Positions 14,801-29,350 of a stretch of 64,000 nucleotides of DNA are shown here, piece after piece (the first letter of the stretch is position 1; each line of letters opens with the position of its first letter). The DNA comes from Plecoglossus altivelis (Eukaryota > Chordata > Actinopteri > Osmeriformes > Plecoglossidae). Both the position numbers and the translations under genes were made by a program. Below the pieces are notes generated by a model. It was not told the DNA's origin. It worked only from the letters and a program-made list of their open reading frames with translations, and searched no databases. The DNA is taken from contig BROE01000022.1 of NCBI GenBank assembly GCA_036571765.1, positions 5,984,187-6,048,186 on the forward strand, read 5' to 3'.

Positions 14801-17800
14801 CACCTGGTAACTTCAAGGCCTCAACATAATATCCAAGGATCTTGCTTCCGCCATCGTTCTTTGGTCTGGTCCAGACCAACGTGACAGTGTTTTTGGTGAC
14901 ATCAAGAATGTCTGGTTTGCCTGGTGTATCTGTTGAAATTAAACATGTGTATATTGTAATAAACATCTGTAGAATAACATGAAAAATAGTAAAGTATTAT
15001 TAGTATAACCTACCAACTGGTGTTCTTGCGGTGACAAAGTCAGTCTTCTTGCTAGGCTTGCCTTGTCCAGCACGATTAATGGCAGATACTCGGAAAGTGT
15101 ACTCCAAGCCCTCAATAAGACCAGCACAGGGATACTCAGTTGTTCTAACAACTGCGTCATTAGCTTTGACCCACAGGAGACTGTTTCTCTCCTTCCGCTC
15201 AATGTAGAAGCCAGTGATGGGACTGCCACCATCTGACTCTGGTCTGTCCCAGGCAACAAACATGCAATCCTTGTTTGTTTTATTGATGCGGCAATTTAGG
15301 GGCTCTCCTGGAACGTCTGTTGATAAGAAATGTAAAAGAAAGTTTTGTTATTTTGATTAGGTAATTCTGTTTCTGCCTCATCTGCTTTACTTTGTTGTGG
15401 ATATTCAACCAAAACACTTTAATTTTTTTTACGGAAAGAGAAGGTAAATACTGAGACATAAAATGGCAACTTGGAAACATTCAGGTGGATGCCTATGTTC
15501 ACGTTTCTCTGATTTTATTGTACCAGAGCAATCGTGAGTAATAAAAACACCAGGCAAAAATGCAACGGTAATAAAGTATACATGCAAAATAATGTAAACC
15601 ATGTTTGTAAACCTACCGAAGGGGAATTTGGCAACCATTCTGTCCGATGTGAGGGGGTCCGAGATTCCAAAGCGGTTCTCAGCACGGGCACGGAACAAGT
15701 ATTCCTTTCCAGGGATGAGCTTTCCAAGTCTGCAACCAGTTTTTCCACAAGAGGAAACAGCATTGACCCAGTCACCGCGACTCAAATCGCACTTCTCAAC
15801 TACATAGTTGGTAATGTTGCTGCCACCATCCTCCAGAGGTTTGTTCCAAGAAAGTGTGCATGCATCAGAATCAATGTCACTGATCTCAAATGGTGGCTCA
15901 GGTGGGCCAGGGATATCTGAAACAAAAGTTATTATGATTAGCCATTCATTACAAAATAAAGTTTGGATATGTTCTTTTAAACTTTTTTTAAATTCTACAA
16001 ACCTCTGATGATGATTTTCATGGCCTGGTCAACCTTAGCTGAACTGTTCTCAGCAACAAGGCTGTATTCACCACTGTCATTTCTTGATACATCTTTGATG
16101 ATGAGCACACAGAGATTCTTTGATTTATGCACAGCGAGACGACTAGATGAAACAACAGGACTGCCTCCTTTCATCCACTTGCAGACTGGTGCAGGTTTTC
16201 CAGATACTAGAGCTTCCACTCTGAGTTTAGCGCCAGCTCTTGCACTTACAACATCTGGCATGATAATCTTGGGATCAACTAAAAACAAAAAATATTATTT
16301 TTATTGTTATGAATTTCCAGATTAAATAAAAAAAACATTATGGGACAGATGATTTTTAAAATGCAATTATAACTTACTGATCTGCTCCTTGACCTCAAAT
16401 GCATCGCGGGTCTCGGTGGGTAAACTGCATCCCATGGCGTTTCTCGCTGCCACTCTGAATCTATATTTCTTGCCCTCCTTAAGTCCACTAATTGAAATGC
16501 TAAGTCCTTTAACAACCGTGTATGGTGTCCATACTTCTTCTGGCTCCTCCTCCTCCTCCTCCTCAACAGGAGGTGGAGGAGGTGGAGGAGGTGGAGGAGC
16601 AGGCTGCTCTCCTCCCTCTACCTCTCCCTCAACCTCTACTGGCTGCGGTAGCTCCTTGGGGGGAATCACCTCCAGATAGTCAATAACATAACCATCTATC
16701 TTGGCACCTCCATCCCTCATTGGTGCCACCCATCCCACAACTGCGCTGTTCTTTGTAATTTCAAGAACATCAATCTTCTGAGGGGGGTCAGGTTTACCTG
16801 TAAAGAAGGAGACAATTCAGATAAAGATCCAATGACATATTTAACTAGTGGAATTTTGAGAGTCAAATGTAAATGTAAATATCCAATGATATATTTAACT
16901 AGTGGATTCTTGAGAGTCAAATGTAAATATACTTACTGACTGGATCTGAGGCCAGATACGAAGCTGGTGAGACTCTGGGTACTCCAGGTCCGTATTCATT
17001 TACTGCTGTGACCCTGAAGTAATACTCTGTTCCAGAGACCAGATTGCTGATCTTCAAGGTTGTCTTTTCCACATTGCTATTGACTGTTGCCCATGTCTTG
17101 CGGTCAATTTCACGCTTTTCAACAATGTAGTGAGTGACCTCACTGCCACCGTTTACTTCAGGTGGAGACCAGGAAAGTTTGCAGGACACCATTGTGATGT
17201 CTGTGGCTTCAATACCTATTACAGGCCCAGGGGTGTCTGTTGAAAAAGGATCAGGTATACATTAGCCCTCTCTATGAACATTATGCTTCAACAGTAAAAA
17301 CTATTACAACTTAAACAGTATGGTTAGCAGTCATTGTACTGCAGTGAGGTTTGACTTACCTAGCACTTTGACATTTACGAACACTGCCTTCTCTCCTGCA
17401 GGACTCCGTAGTGTCAGAGAGTATTTGCCTGAGTCGTCACGAGTACTGTCAGGGATCACTAGGAAGGTCATTGTATCAATGATATCCACATGTCCCTTCC
17501 TGACAACATTGTCAATACCCATCCTCCTCCAAGTGACTTTAGGTGGAGGCCTGCCTCTGATGGTGGCGCACAGCCTAATGGGACATCCTGCCCTGACAGT
17601 CAGGCCGTCCTTCAGACTGGCATCCATGTCGATCTCAGGGGCCTCTGTTAACGAGAGTAGCAAAAATGTTGAAGGTCAGCAAATATTTGGATTTATGTGA
17701 TTTTGTGATGACTATGTAACAGCATTGGTTAAAAAAATAGCATAATGGTTTAGCAACACAGAATTGGTTGAAGGTATGTATTTTAGAATGTAATTCTCAC

Positions 17801-20800
17801 CGAAAATATCCCTAGGTACTACAGCTCCCTCAAGATCTGCAGGAAGGCTCAGGCCAACCTGGTTTTGTGCCGAGACACGGAACTCATACTCCAGTTTTTC
17901 ATCAAGACTGGTGACAGTGAATTCGGTCACAATCAGCTGGGCTGCAACGTTGCACCTCTTCCAGCCTTCATCTCCTTTCTTGCCGGTTCCTTTGACTCTC
18001 ATCTCAACCACATATCCGATAAGCGGAACTCCACCATCAGACACAGGCTTGGTCCAGCTCAGACCGATGGAGGAGACAGTACTGTCAACAACTTTCAGGT
18101 TGGTTGGAGGGCTTGGTGGTTCTGTAACATAAAGCAAGTGAGCATGAGCATTCAACTAATGTCATATCGATATGAAATATTCCATATAAAATGTACTGTG
18201 TTTTAGTTGTGTGTTGAATTGGTAACATCCTTACCAACAGCATCCTTGGCAGTAATGGCTCTAGAGGGTTTGCTTGGGTCTCCAACACCGATCTCATTTT
18301 CAGCCTTAACCCTATATTGATACTCGTGGTTGAACAACAGATTGGTGACTGCCATCCTTGTGCCAGGTATAAGGTCTTTGCTGACAGGGGTCCATCGAAT
18401 GGCATGCTCCTCCTTCTTTTCCAGAAGGTAGCCAATGATTGGCTTACCTCCATCATTTTCAGGTGCAGCCCACTCTACTGTCATCTGGTCCCTGGATACC
18501 TTGGTGACTTCAGGTGCTTCGGGAATCCCAGGCCTACTGAACTGGGTTCTGGCCACAATCGATTCACTTTCCACAGCAGGACCTGCCCCCATCTTATTTT
18601 CTGCTCTGACTCTGAATATGTACTCATTTCCTTCGATAAGACGAGTGACTTTGGCTGAATTTGTGATTATAGCATTCGAATGAACAGACCAAACCATTCT
18701 CTTTGTTTCGCATTTTTCTAAGATGTAGTTATAGATTTCACAGCCACCATCATCTTCTGGGACATCCCAGGCCAGGTTGCATCTATCTATACTGACCCCA
18801 GACACTTTCAAGTTTGCAATAGGACCAGGCCTGTCTAACACATTGACTGTGGCATGAGCACTGCAAGTGCCAGCAGCGTTGGTAGCAGTGATAACATATT
18901 TTCCACTGTCAGGACGCTTAGAGTTGGTTAACAGGAATTTGGAGAATTCCACACCAGATTCAATCTGAAGCCTGGTGCTTTTGCTGACATCTCCAACGTC
19001 TCCATCCCTTGTCCACTTAACATCAGGCTGTGGTTTTCCTTTGACTGTAGCTTCTATAGGGATGGAGTCACCAGCCTTAACAACTAGGGTACCAATAAGT
19101 TTAATTTTGATTTCTGGCTCAACTAGCTGCTCTTTAACTAGAGTTTCAGCTGTTGTCACCCAGTTGCTTTCACCTCCCTCATTCTTGGTTTGCACTCTGA
19201 ACTGGTAAATTTGGTTTTCAATGCATCGGTCTGCCATGAAGTAAGTCTCCTTAATGGCACCCTTATGAAGTCTCTCCCAATCATCTGCCTCCTTTGGTTT
19301 CTTCTCAACATGGTAACCAATGTTACGGCTGCCACCATCATAGTCTGGCTTCTTCCATTTGAGGAAGACAAATGTCTTGCCAATTTCACTGATGTGCAAG
19401 TTTTCTGGATCACCTGGTTTCTCAATGGGATCTACAGCCAGTATAGCTGTCTTTGACTCTATGGCAGGTCCAGTACCAATCTTGTTCTCTGCACTCACGC
19501 GGAAAAAGTATTCGCATCCCTCTGTAAGAGGTGCTTTCATGAGACGCTTGGTGCAGTCATTTGAGACCAAATTCCAACCTCTTTGGCTAGCTTGACGAGA
19601 CTCAATGGTGTACTGTGTGATCTCAGTGCCTCCATTGTCCTCTGGGTTCTCCCATGACACCATGCAAGAATCTTTTGTCACATAGGCAACCTTAAGATTT
19701 TGGCAAGGTCCTGGTGTGTCAAGCACATTCACAATGATTGTGGCCTGGGCTTGGCCGCTGCTGTTCTTAGCCAGGATAGCATACTTTCCGTAGTCCTCTC
19801 TGACTGCTTCTGAGATGACCAGCTCAACCAGAGGGAAGTTGTTGTTCATTTCTGTGCGCTTGTCCCTACCCAAAGCCCTGGCATCCTTGGTCCATGTGAT
19901 CTCAGGGTCAGGTCTACCCTTAACCCTGGTAGTCAAGTTAATGCTCTGGCCTGCTCTTACTGTCAGTAGGTCACGGCAAGCGACATCAACAACGACCTCT
20001 GGAGGCACCAAAATGTCCTTTGCAATAATAGATTCCTGTAAATCTCTAGGCTCACTGTCTCCTATTATGTTGGAGGCTCTGATGCGGAACCTGTATTCCA
20101 TACCTTCAATCAGACCTGGGACTCTGTAGGCACAGCCTAGGATAAGGAAATCCTTGTTGATTCTATCCCACTGAGCACTAGTTGATTTCTGACACTCAAC
20201 AATGTAACCCAGGATGGGACTTCCTCCATCTCTGGTCGGCTTTGTCCACACCAAGTCAACATAAGACTTACTCCAATCCTTCAACTTGGGGTTGCCTGGG
20301 GGTCCTGGCTTAGTGATTGGACGAGTGATCTTCACTGGGTCTGACACAGGAGAGGCCACACTGACCCCAGCAACATTCTCAGCAAAGATTCTGAACTCAT
20401 AGCTGTTGCCTTCAAACAAACCAGATGCTCTGTATCTGAGATCCAGCACAGGTGTTTTGTTTACACGAATCCACTTCCCTGTCATTTCCCTACGCTCAAC
20501 AACATAGCCACTGATAGGGCTGCCACCATCAACTTCAGGCAGAGGCCATTCCACTGTCACAGCATTTTCTGTGATGTCTGAGCATGTTGGCTGGCCTGGA
20601 GGACCAGGAGGGTCAAACATATGTTTGGCAATAGTGGGAGGACTCTCGAGACCTGCACCAATACCAATTTTGTTTTCTGCACGGACACGCACAACATATT
20701 CACGCCCTTTTTCCAATCTGGGAATCTTCGATTTGGTGCTTGAACTTCCAGAGCTTACAACTGACCATGGTTCCCATGGCTTCTTGACGTCCTTCTTCTC

Positions 20801-23800
20801 AACAACATAGTTTGTTAGTGGCGTGCCACCATCATCCTTAGGTGGTCTCCAGTTAATGACCATATGATCTGGAGTGACCTCTGTGATGTTTACAGGACCA
20901 ACAGGTGCACCTGGGACATCCAGCACAGTGACATGAAGAGCAACAGTCTTGCTTCCTGCTGGATTGGTCACAGTGAGAATATATTCTCCAGTGTCACCTC
21001 TTATGGTCTGAGGAATACTGAGGCTTGTTGAGGTATCCACTGTGTCAACCTTAAACCTGTCCTCTGATACAATTTCCTTTCCATCACTCAGCCACTTGGC
21101 AGTGGGAGTTGGAATTCCTTTCATTATTGCAGGCAGAACGACTTTGCTTCCAGACTTGACAACGAGGCCCTCAATAAGCTTCACATCAACTTCAATTGTT
21201 GGTGCCACTGAAAACAAAACAAGGAATTATATGTAGGCCTCTGAAAATTGCATGTATATTCTATAGACAAATTGCTGTTGAGGAATCTGTCTTACATAGT
21301 TTCTCCTGACAGGTGACAGGGACGGTAGTGTCTGGGCGGCTCACACCGATGGCATTCTGGGACTTTACACGGAACCTGTATGTCTTGCCCTCTATCAATC
21401 CAGTTACATGACAGTGGTTGTTGCTGACAGTCTTGAAGTTAACCCAGTCAGTAGTTCCTTCCTCTTGGTGCTCAACAATGAACCCAGTTACCTCACTTCC
21501 TCCAGTGCGGTCTGGCCACTCCCATGCAAGCCACACTTCAGTTTTATCAGCATCAGTGTGATGCAGATTCTTTGGTGGGCCAGGTGGATCTTAAAGTAAC
21601 AGAACACAAATGCAGTTACAGCAACAGGTACTGCTTTTAGGCTAAGGGCTACCAAATAACCTTTAATAAATGAAACTTTCAAATGAATAAAGAGAGCCTT
21701 ACATAAAGGATCGACAGCCTTGATAGGTTGTTTGGTCTCAATATAAGCACTTCTGCCAAACTGGTTCTCTGCTGCAACACGGAATAGGTACTGAATGCCC
21801 TCCATCAGGTAAAGAGCCATCAGGCTTAACTTCTTTGATGAGGCACAGACCGGCACCCATTTCTCAGATGCAACATCCTTCTTCTCCACCACGTAGTGGG
21901 AGATGACAGCACCTCCATCATCCTCAGGAACTTTCCAGCACAGGTAGGCTGACTCGCTGGTTATCTCAGAGATCGTTAGATCCCTGGGGGGGCCAGGTTT
22001 ATCTGTATCATAGAGAATTTGGTTAATGAAACATGTTCATTTGTTTAGTGGAATTTATTACATATCTGTTCATGTTTTAACTGTAATTGAGTGTTTTACA
22101 GAAAAATGTAACCAACCTAAAACGAGCACAGCACAAGTTGCTGTCTTGGATCCAGCTGCATTTTCAATAGTTATGGTGTAGTTTCCAGAGTCAGCACGCA
22201 CACTCTTGGGTATAAACATCTTACTGCCTGAGGCAGTGACTGCAATAGTGGCATGTGCTGGTGCCTCTCCGTCATTCTTTTTCCATGAGACGGTAGGAGG
22301 TGGCATGCCCTTGATAATAGCACTGAGAGTGATGTCTGTTCCTATCATGGCAAGGTGGTCACGGGACATGTTGGCATCAAGAAGCAGCTCTGGAGCCTCT
22401 GTTGTAATTTAAAACAACATTATACAGTCAGTGTTAACATGATATAATATGTTTACATTATAAAATGGCTGTTTGCATTATACATTGAATGGAATCAAGC
22501 TATAAAATGTGCCAATTACCCAATCTGTCGTGTACTTTCACTGGTTGACGAACAAAGGCAGGCTCTGAGTTTCCAGCAGCATTAACGGTAAAGATTCTGA
22601 AATTGTATTCTTGACCGTCAGCCAGGCCTGTCACGACATAGTTGATGTCTGGGCAGGTCTCGGGAGTCTCGTTGGCCTTGGCCCATTCTTTTTCACCGAC
22701 CTTCTGGTACTCCACAAGATAACCAAAGATTCTGCCTTTGCCGTCGTGACGGGGCAACTGCCATTTCAGACTGACTGTGTCCTTGGTCTTGTCTATTGCC
22801 TCTGGCAGAACAGGAGGGCTAGGAGGAACTGTAATAAGAGGCAATTCAACAATTAACTTCAAGCTAAATACCATTCTATATAGTTATGGATAATGACAAC
22901 TAGCATTGTACTGTTTTCTCTTTTCACATGACTAAACACTCACCAATTGGATCTTTGGCAAGGATGGGCTTTGATGGTACACTTGGGTCACCAGTACCAA
23001 TCTCATTCTCTGCCATAACTCTAAACTCATATTCACAGCCTTCAACCAGATCCGTAACCCTGAACTGGGTGGCTGGATAGAGAGGATCTCTGGTAGCACG
23101 GGACCACCTCTTAGCAGAGGGTTCCTTCTTCTCCAGGATGTAGTTAGTGATGGGCTTGCCACCATCACGAGGCCTGCTCCACAGCACCAAGGCATTATCC
23201 TTGTAGACTTCTCTTACGTTGGGCTGCTCAGGGGCCTCAGGTACTCCTATAGTAAGTAAAGTTAACATCTCAAATTAGAGTTGGTTTTGAGAAAAGTTAA
23301 AATCATAAGGTGATAAATTACGTACTGAAGAGATCTTTGGCTCTCATCTCTTCTGAATCCAGTGGATCGCTGATGCCGTACATGTTCTCAGCACAGATTC
23401 TCATGATGTACTCTTTGCCCTCCACTAGCTTTGGCACTTTGCAAGTGGTCTTGGTGGAGGCAGATGTTACAGTCGTCCACACCTCTCTGTTGACGTCTCT
23501 CTTTTCTATGATGTAGTTGGAGATTTCAGTTCCACCACTATCCAGAGGAGGTTTCCAGGAGATCACCATGTATTCTCTGTGAACTTCATCAAAGATCACT
23601 GGACCCACAGGAGGTGTTGGGCGATCTTGAAATGAATGTAGAGTAGAATGTAAATTCAGAAATAAAACAATAATTTAGGATAGATTGTTAATATAACTGA
23701 TTGGATAACTGATTCCATGGTCAGGAATAATACTTACCGACAACAGTCACATTGCAAATGCCTTTTCTTGAGCCAGTGCTGTTCTCAACAAGTACACAGT

Positions 23801-26800
23801 ATCTGCCACTGTGCTCTCTCTTAGCCTTCATGAGACCCAAACACATGGTGTTCAAGGTGTTCTTGAACTTGATGTGATTGTCTGCCTTGAGCTCTTCATC
23901 ATCTCTGAACCAGATGATAGATGGAGATGGCTTTCCTGTGTAGCGTCCCTGGAGGGCAAAACTCTCACCAACACGAACAATGATCTTATCACGGAAGTCC
24001 AGCTCAATGGTTGGGGGCTCTGAAAAGGGAAATACAGAATCAGTGTCAGAAGGCTTTTTATTTTTTAAATAATGGAACAATGTACAGGTTTATGCAGAAA
24101 GATGATCAAACACCAACCTAATTCATCCTTGCAGGTGATGGGTTTGGTGCAGAAGGATGGCTTGCTGGGACCGATCTCATTCACAGCAATGACCCTAAAC
24201 TCATAAGTGTCACCCTCCCTCAGACCATCATATGTGTATCTTCTCTCCATCAGCTTCTCCTTGGTCAGCCTGGTGTACTTGTCCTTGCCGATCATGCGGG
24301 CCTCCAAAATGTACATGGTCACCTCGGCGCCGCCATCAAACTTGGGAGGTTTCCAGGTGACACTGATGTAGTCCTTGTGGACAGATGTCACCTCTAATTC
24401 CTCGGGACGTTCCGGCACAGCTGGGGAACACATCCAGGCAATGTTATTTGAATGGTTAACAGAAAAAAAACTGGTAACAGGTATTGGTGAAGACGGTGAG
24501 CTAGAGAAATTCCTTTTTACGTACTGATAGGATCCTTAATTATAATTTCTGACGTAGTCTCCACAAATGGACCAACTCCAATTGCATTTTCAGCTGCAAC
24601 CCTGAAGAAATAGGCCTTTCCGACCATGAGATTGTGGGCGACAGCAGTGTGCCTGGTGACTGTGTAGGAGAGAGCTGTCCACGCCTTGCGTTCAGCCTCG
24701 CGTTTCTCTATAATGTAATTGGTGATGGCAGAGCCACCATCATCCTCAGGGAAGAACCAGTTCAACTTGCAAGAGTCACTGGTAAGATGATCAGGAGTGA
24801 ATGGAATTCCCACAGGTCCAGGGACATCTACACAGAATCATTATCAGATACAGTATATTAAAAGATGACATTAGATGATGAAGATGTATTAGATTTTCTT
24901 TGCGAATCAATTTTGAAATGCTCACCAAGGACATCAACAATGATGGCTTTCTTCTTTTCACCTCCCTCATTCTTAGCTGTCAGAGTATAAACTCCCTGGT
25001 GTCTTCTTGTACATGGCTTGATGACCAGAGAGGAGCTGATGGCAGTGGTCTCAATTCTGGACTCCGGTGGCAGAGCACCCTCATCTCTATTCCAAGTGAT
25101 GGTGGGTGCAGGCTGTCCTGACACATAGGCTATGATGCGAATCACACCGCCAGCATGAACAACCATCCTCTCCTTTACCGAGGCATCCAAGTCAACCTCA
25201 GGAGCGACTGCAGGAAAGACAGCCAGGATCAAGTTAAGCAAAGAAATATTTCTATGGATTTTGTTAGTATTATTTGACTGAGCTTTATCGGTTTTGAAAG
25301 TTGTCTTACCTGTCCTGTCCTTGACCTCAATAACTTCTGGAACTTCACCGGGTTCACTCAGACCTGCAGCATTGAAAGCTACCACTCTGAACTTGTATAG
25401 TCCATTTGTCTTTAGTCCAGAAACAACAAACTTGGTGCCTCTGACTTCCTTATCTTTGGCCTAAAATAAGGACATGAAAGAGAGCGTAAGTTTACAAGTC
25501 CATGAAACATAGGATGTCATGACGTTCAACAAAGCAAAACGTTACTCACTTTAACCCATGCTTCTGTTCCCTCCTCTTTGTACTCAATGTAATATCCCAT
25601 GATTTTGGATCCACCGTCCTTTAGAGGTGGAATCCAAACCAGATCCACGGTAGACTTGGTCCAGTCTGTCACCTTGGGTGTTGGAGGTCCAGGGGGAGCT
25701 ATATTCCAAGACACAAAACATATACAGAGAATTAAACTCTTAAACTGCTCATTATTAATACAACTAAATTTGACAGTAAACTCAGAAATGCAACAAGGAA
25801 ACCCTCAGCTTTAGAGTTAATGACGACACAAATAATTGTCATTCGTTTTAAAGTGGATTCTTACAGATGGGGTCTCTGGCAAATACAGGATCGGTTGGTG
25901 GACTGGCAAGCCCACATCCAGCTGCATTGATGGCTGTCACACGGAACAGGTATTGGGAGCCCTCAATGAGGCCAGTCACGTGGTGGGAGATGCCAAGCGG
26001 CATGGGGCGGATGGGGTCACGAGTCACTCTGTTCCAGCGCTTAGAGGTTGTCTCCTTACGCTCCAACCAATATCCAGTAATGGGACTACCACCGTCCACT
26101 TCAGGCTCCTCCCAGTTGACTGTAATGGAGTCCATAGAGATACTGGAGAGGGTTGGCTTCTCACATTGGCCTGGAACAGCTGTGGGCAGGATACATACAT
26201 GAGTCATTAACCTCAACATTCAACTTTGATATCCTTAAATGATTACACAAATTGTCTCAGGACTTGGTGACGATGATCTGTACTTACTGTATAGATTCCT
26301 GGCTGTCTCTGGTTCACTATCCAGAGGATCTCCAACTCCGTATTTGTTCTGAGCCATGATGCGGAACACATACTCATGTCCCTCCATTAGACCTTCCACA
26401 GTAAAGATACGTTCTTTGGGCTCATTGGTAACTGGAATCCAGGTCTTTCTGTTGGCCACACGTCGTTCAATGACATAATTCGTCAGCTTGGAGCCACCGT
26501 CATCCTTAGGTGGAAGCCATGACAGGGTAATCTTTTCAGCACCAATCTCCTCGAACTTGATGGGAGCAGAGGGAGGTCCAGGTCGTCCTGAAATAGGCAA
26601 GCAAGCAGTAAGTAATACCATCGAGACTAGAAGCAAGGCATTGACAATGTGATCTTAGCAATAAGGAGATATTTACCTAAGACATTGAGCCTCATCTCCT
26701 TGGAGGCCTTTCCTAGACTGTTGGTGGCAGTGATGGTGTACAGACCAGTGTCTGAGCGTTTGCCCTGCTGGATCAGCAGAGTGCAGCTGTCGTCGCACAC

Positions 26801-29307
26801 AATCTTGTTGATGTGCTCATCATACTGCACCTCCACTTTGTCATCAGGCTTGTGGGGAGGAGCCTTGAACCAGGTGAGAGTGGGGAAGGGACCACCCCGG
26901 ATCTTAGCCACGATGGCAATGTCTGCTCCCTGTTCAACCTCCATGAACTCATTAAGTTCAATAGAAGGTGCACCTGCGTGAGAAACAGTTTCGTTTAGAG
27001 AATGTCATCAACTCATCGGGAATTGACCTAACCTTAAATGTGGCTTGATTTTGGATGTGATCTTACGTGTTTGGTCTTGGATTAGGACTGGCCCAGCAGT
27101 AGAGGAAGGTCTGCTGGAACCGGCTTCATTTACAGCCTTGACACGGAACTCATACTCATCACCTTCATTCAGGTCCTCAACCTTGAAAGTAGTGGAGTCA
27201 ATGTCACGCCTGTTGCATTGTCTCCAGGACTCCTTTTGAGCTCCACTGGCATCCCAGCAAAGCCGTTCCACAGTGTAGTGAGTGACAGGAGAACCACCAT
27301 CATTTTTGGGTGGCTTCCATGTAAGGGTAACTGTGCCCTTGGTAACATCGATGATCTTAACACGAGTTGGTGGCTCCGGGGGATCTGGGGAAAACATTTT
27401 TATACAGGTTTAAATAACAGACTTGATCTTAGACAACACGGTGCGAATTTGGCATAACCTATTTATTACTTACGAATAGGGTCTCTGGCTTTGGTTCTTT
27501 GGATGGTTTCAACAATAGGTCCCATTCCAAATCGGTTTTCTGCCCTGATACGGAACAAGTACTCTTGTCCCTCAATGAGGTCTGGCACCACAAAGGATTG
27601 GCTGGCACAAGCTGGGTTAACTTTCGTCCAGGCCTTTCCAGACACGGTTTTCTTCTCAATGAAGTAGCTCTTTATCCTCTGACCACCATCATTATCTGGA
27701 GCTTTCCATGTTAGTCTACATGTGCCTCTTGTGATGTCAGTGATCTTCAGGTCTTTTGGTGGACCTGGCAAGTCTGTGAAAAAAGTAGTGCAACAAATTA
27801 AAGAAGGTGCTTTAAATACATCTCTTGGATATCTTGTGCTTTATTTGTTTATACTTACCAAGGACATTGACTCTGACTTTCATGATCTTATGTCCAGCTA
27901 CGTTTTCTGCATTGATGATATAGCGTCCAGCATGGTTGAGTTTGCACTCAGGAATTGTTATGACTGAGCTTGTATCAGTCGACTGGATCTAAATTCAAAC
28001 ATTCACAACATAATTCAGATATTACATCTGATTTTTGGCCTTTCAAAAAGTATGGAGCTTAAACGTGTGAATGTTCCTTACATCTGAATCTTTAGGAAGA
28101 GTGTGGAGTTCATTCTTCTTCTCTGTCTCTGCCGTTCCATCAAATGTCCATGTCACTTTAGGAGTAGGACGTCCTGTGATGAGTGTAGGTATCTTGATTG
28201 TAGAGCCAGCCCTACAGGACAGTAGGTCATGGGCGCTGACCTCAAGACAGATGGTTGGCTCCACTGTCAACACACAAGAATGCAGTTAATCACACTATTC
28301 AACTGGCATTTTCAGCCCCCTAAATTGACAGTTAGTTAAAGTGATAAAATCATTTTTAAAGAACACATCAAATTGCCTGTTGTACTAAGTTGTATTTAAT
28401 GTCTTGTCAGGACTGTTGTCTTACATAGGATATCTTCAACGATGATGTCATTGGTACGTGAACTGGGATCAGACTCTCCAGCTGCATTGACAGCGATGAT
28501 CCTGAACTTGCACTTCTTTTTCTCTTTGAGGTCTGGAACAGTGAACACAGTGCTAGGATGCAGCTTGTCTGGGGCGTTAACTCTTCTCCAATCAGGAGAA
28601 CCTTCCTCATGGACCTCGATTATGTAGCCCTTGACAGGACTTCCTCCATCCCTCTCTGGTGGGTTCCAAGTAAGTGTGACACTGTTCTTGGTTTTGTCCT
28701 TTACTTCTGGGCAAGATGGTGGGCTCGGGGGATCTGAAGTAGAACATTCACACTTGTGTCAATAGGGAGTAATAGAGTTGTCAAAATTAGTTACTGCTTT
28801 CTTTGCAAGGAGTACTTACTGCGATTATCGATTGCAAAGGCACACTCTGATGATTCGCTAGGTGGTCCAAGACCTGCAGCATTGCAGGCCATCACTCTGA
28901 ACTGATATTCAGATCCTTCATTCAGGCGGAGCACATTGTACTGCAGACCCTTTACTGCAGGTTTGGTGACAGGAGCTCTGTTGACACGACCCCAGTACAC
29001 AGCTCCTCTCTCTCTCTTTTCTAGCCAGTAGCCTGTGATGGTGGATCCACCGTTGTCTAGGGGAGGATCCCAGGTTACCATCATGGAGGTGGAGGTGCGT
29101 CCAATAATTTTGGGGTTGCGAGGTGGACCAGGAAGACCAAATGGATCCTTAAGTACGACTTTCTCAGAATCACAACCGTCACTAATTCCAAACTTGTTCT
29201 CGGCTTTGATTCTGAACTGGTATGATCCGTAAGCGTCCAGTTTGTAGACCTAGAGGATAAAAAGTCATTGTAATATTAGTATTTCAAACACTGAACTAAA
29301 CTCTATA

Positions 29308-29350
<43 letters not shown>

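Noticed and set aside
16389..16679. Plus-strand frame with Ser and Gly runs opposite the poly-Pro/Glu insertion
   Set aside because: It is the reverse reading of the coding trinucleotide repeats, not a gene.
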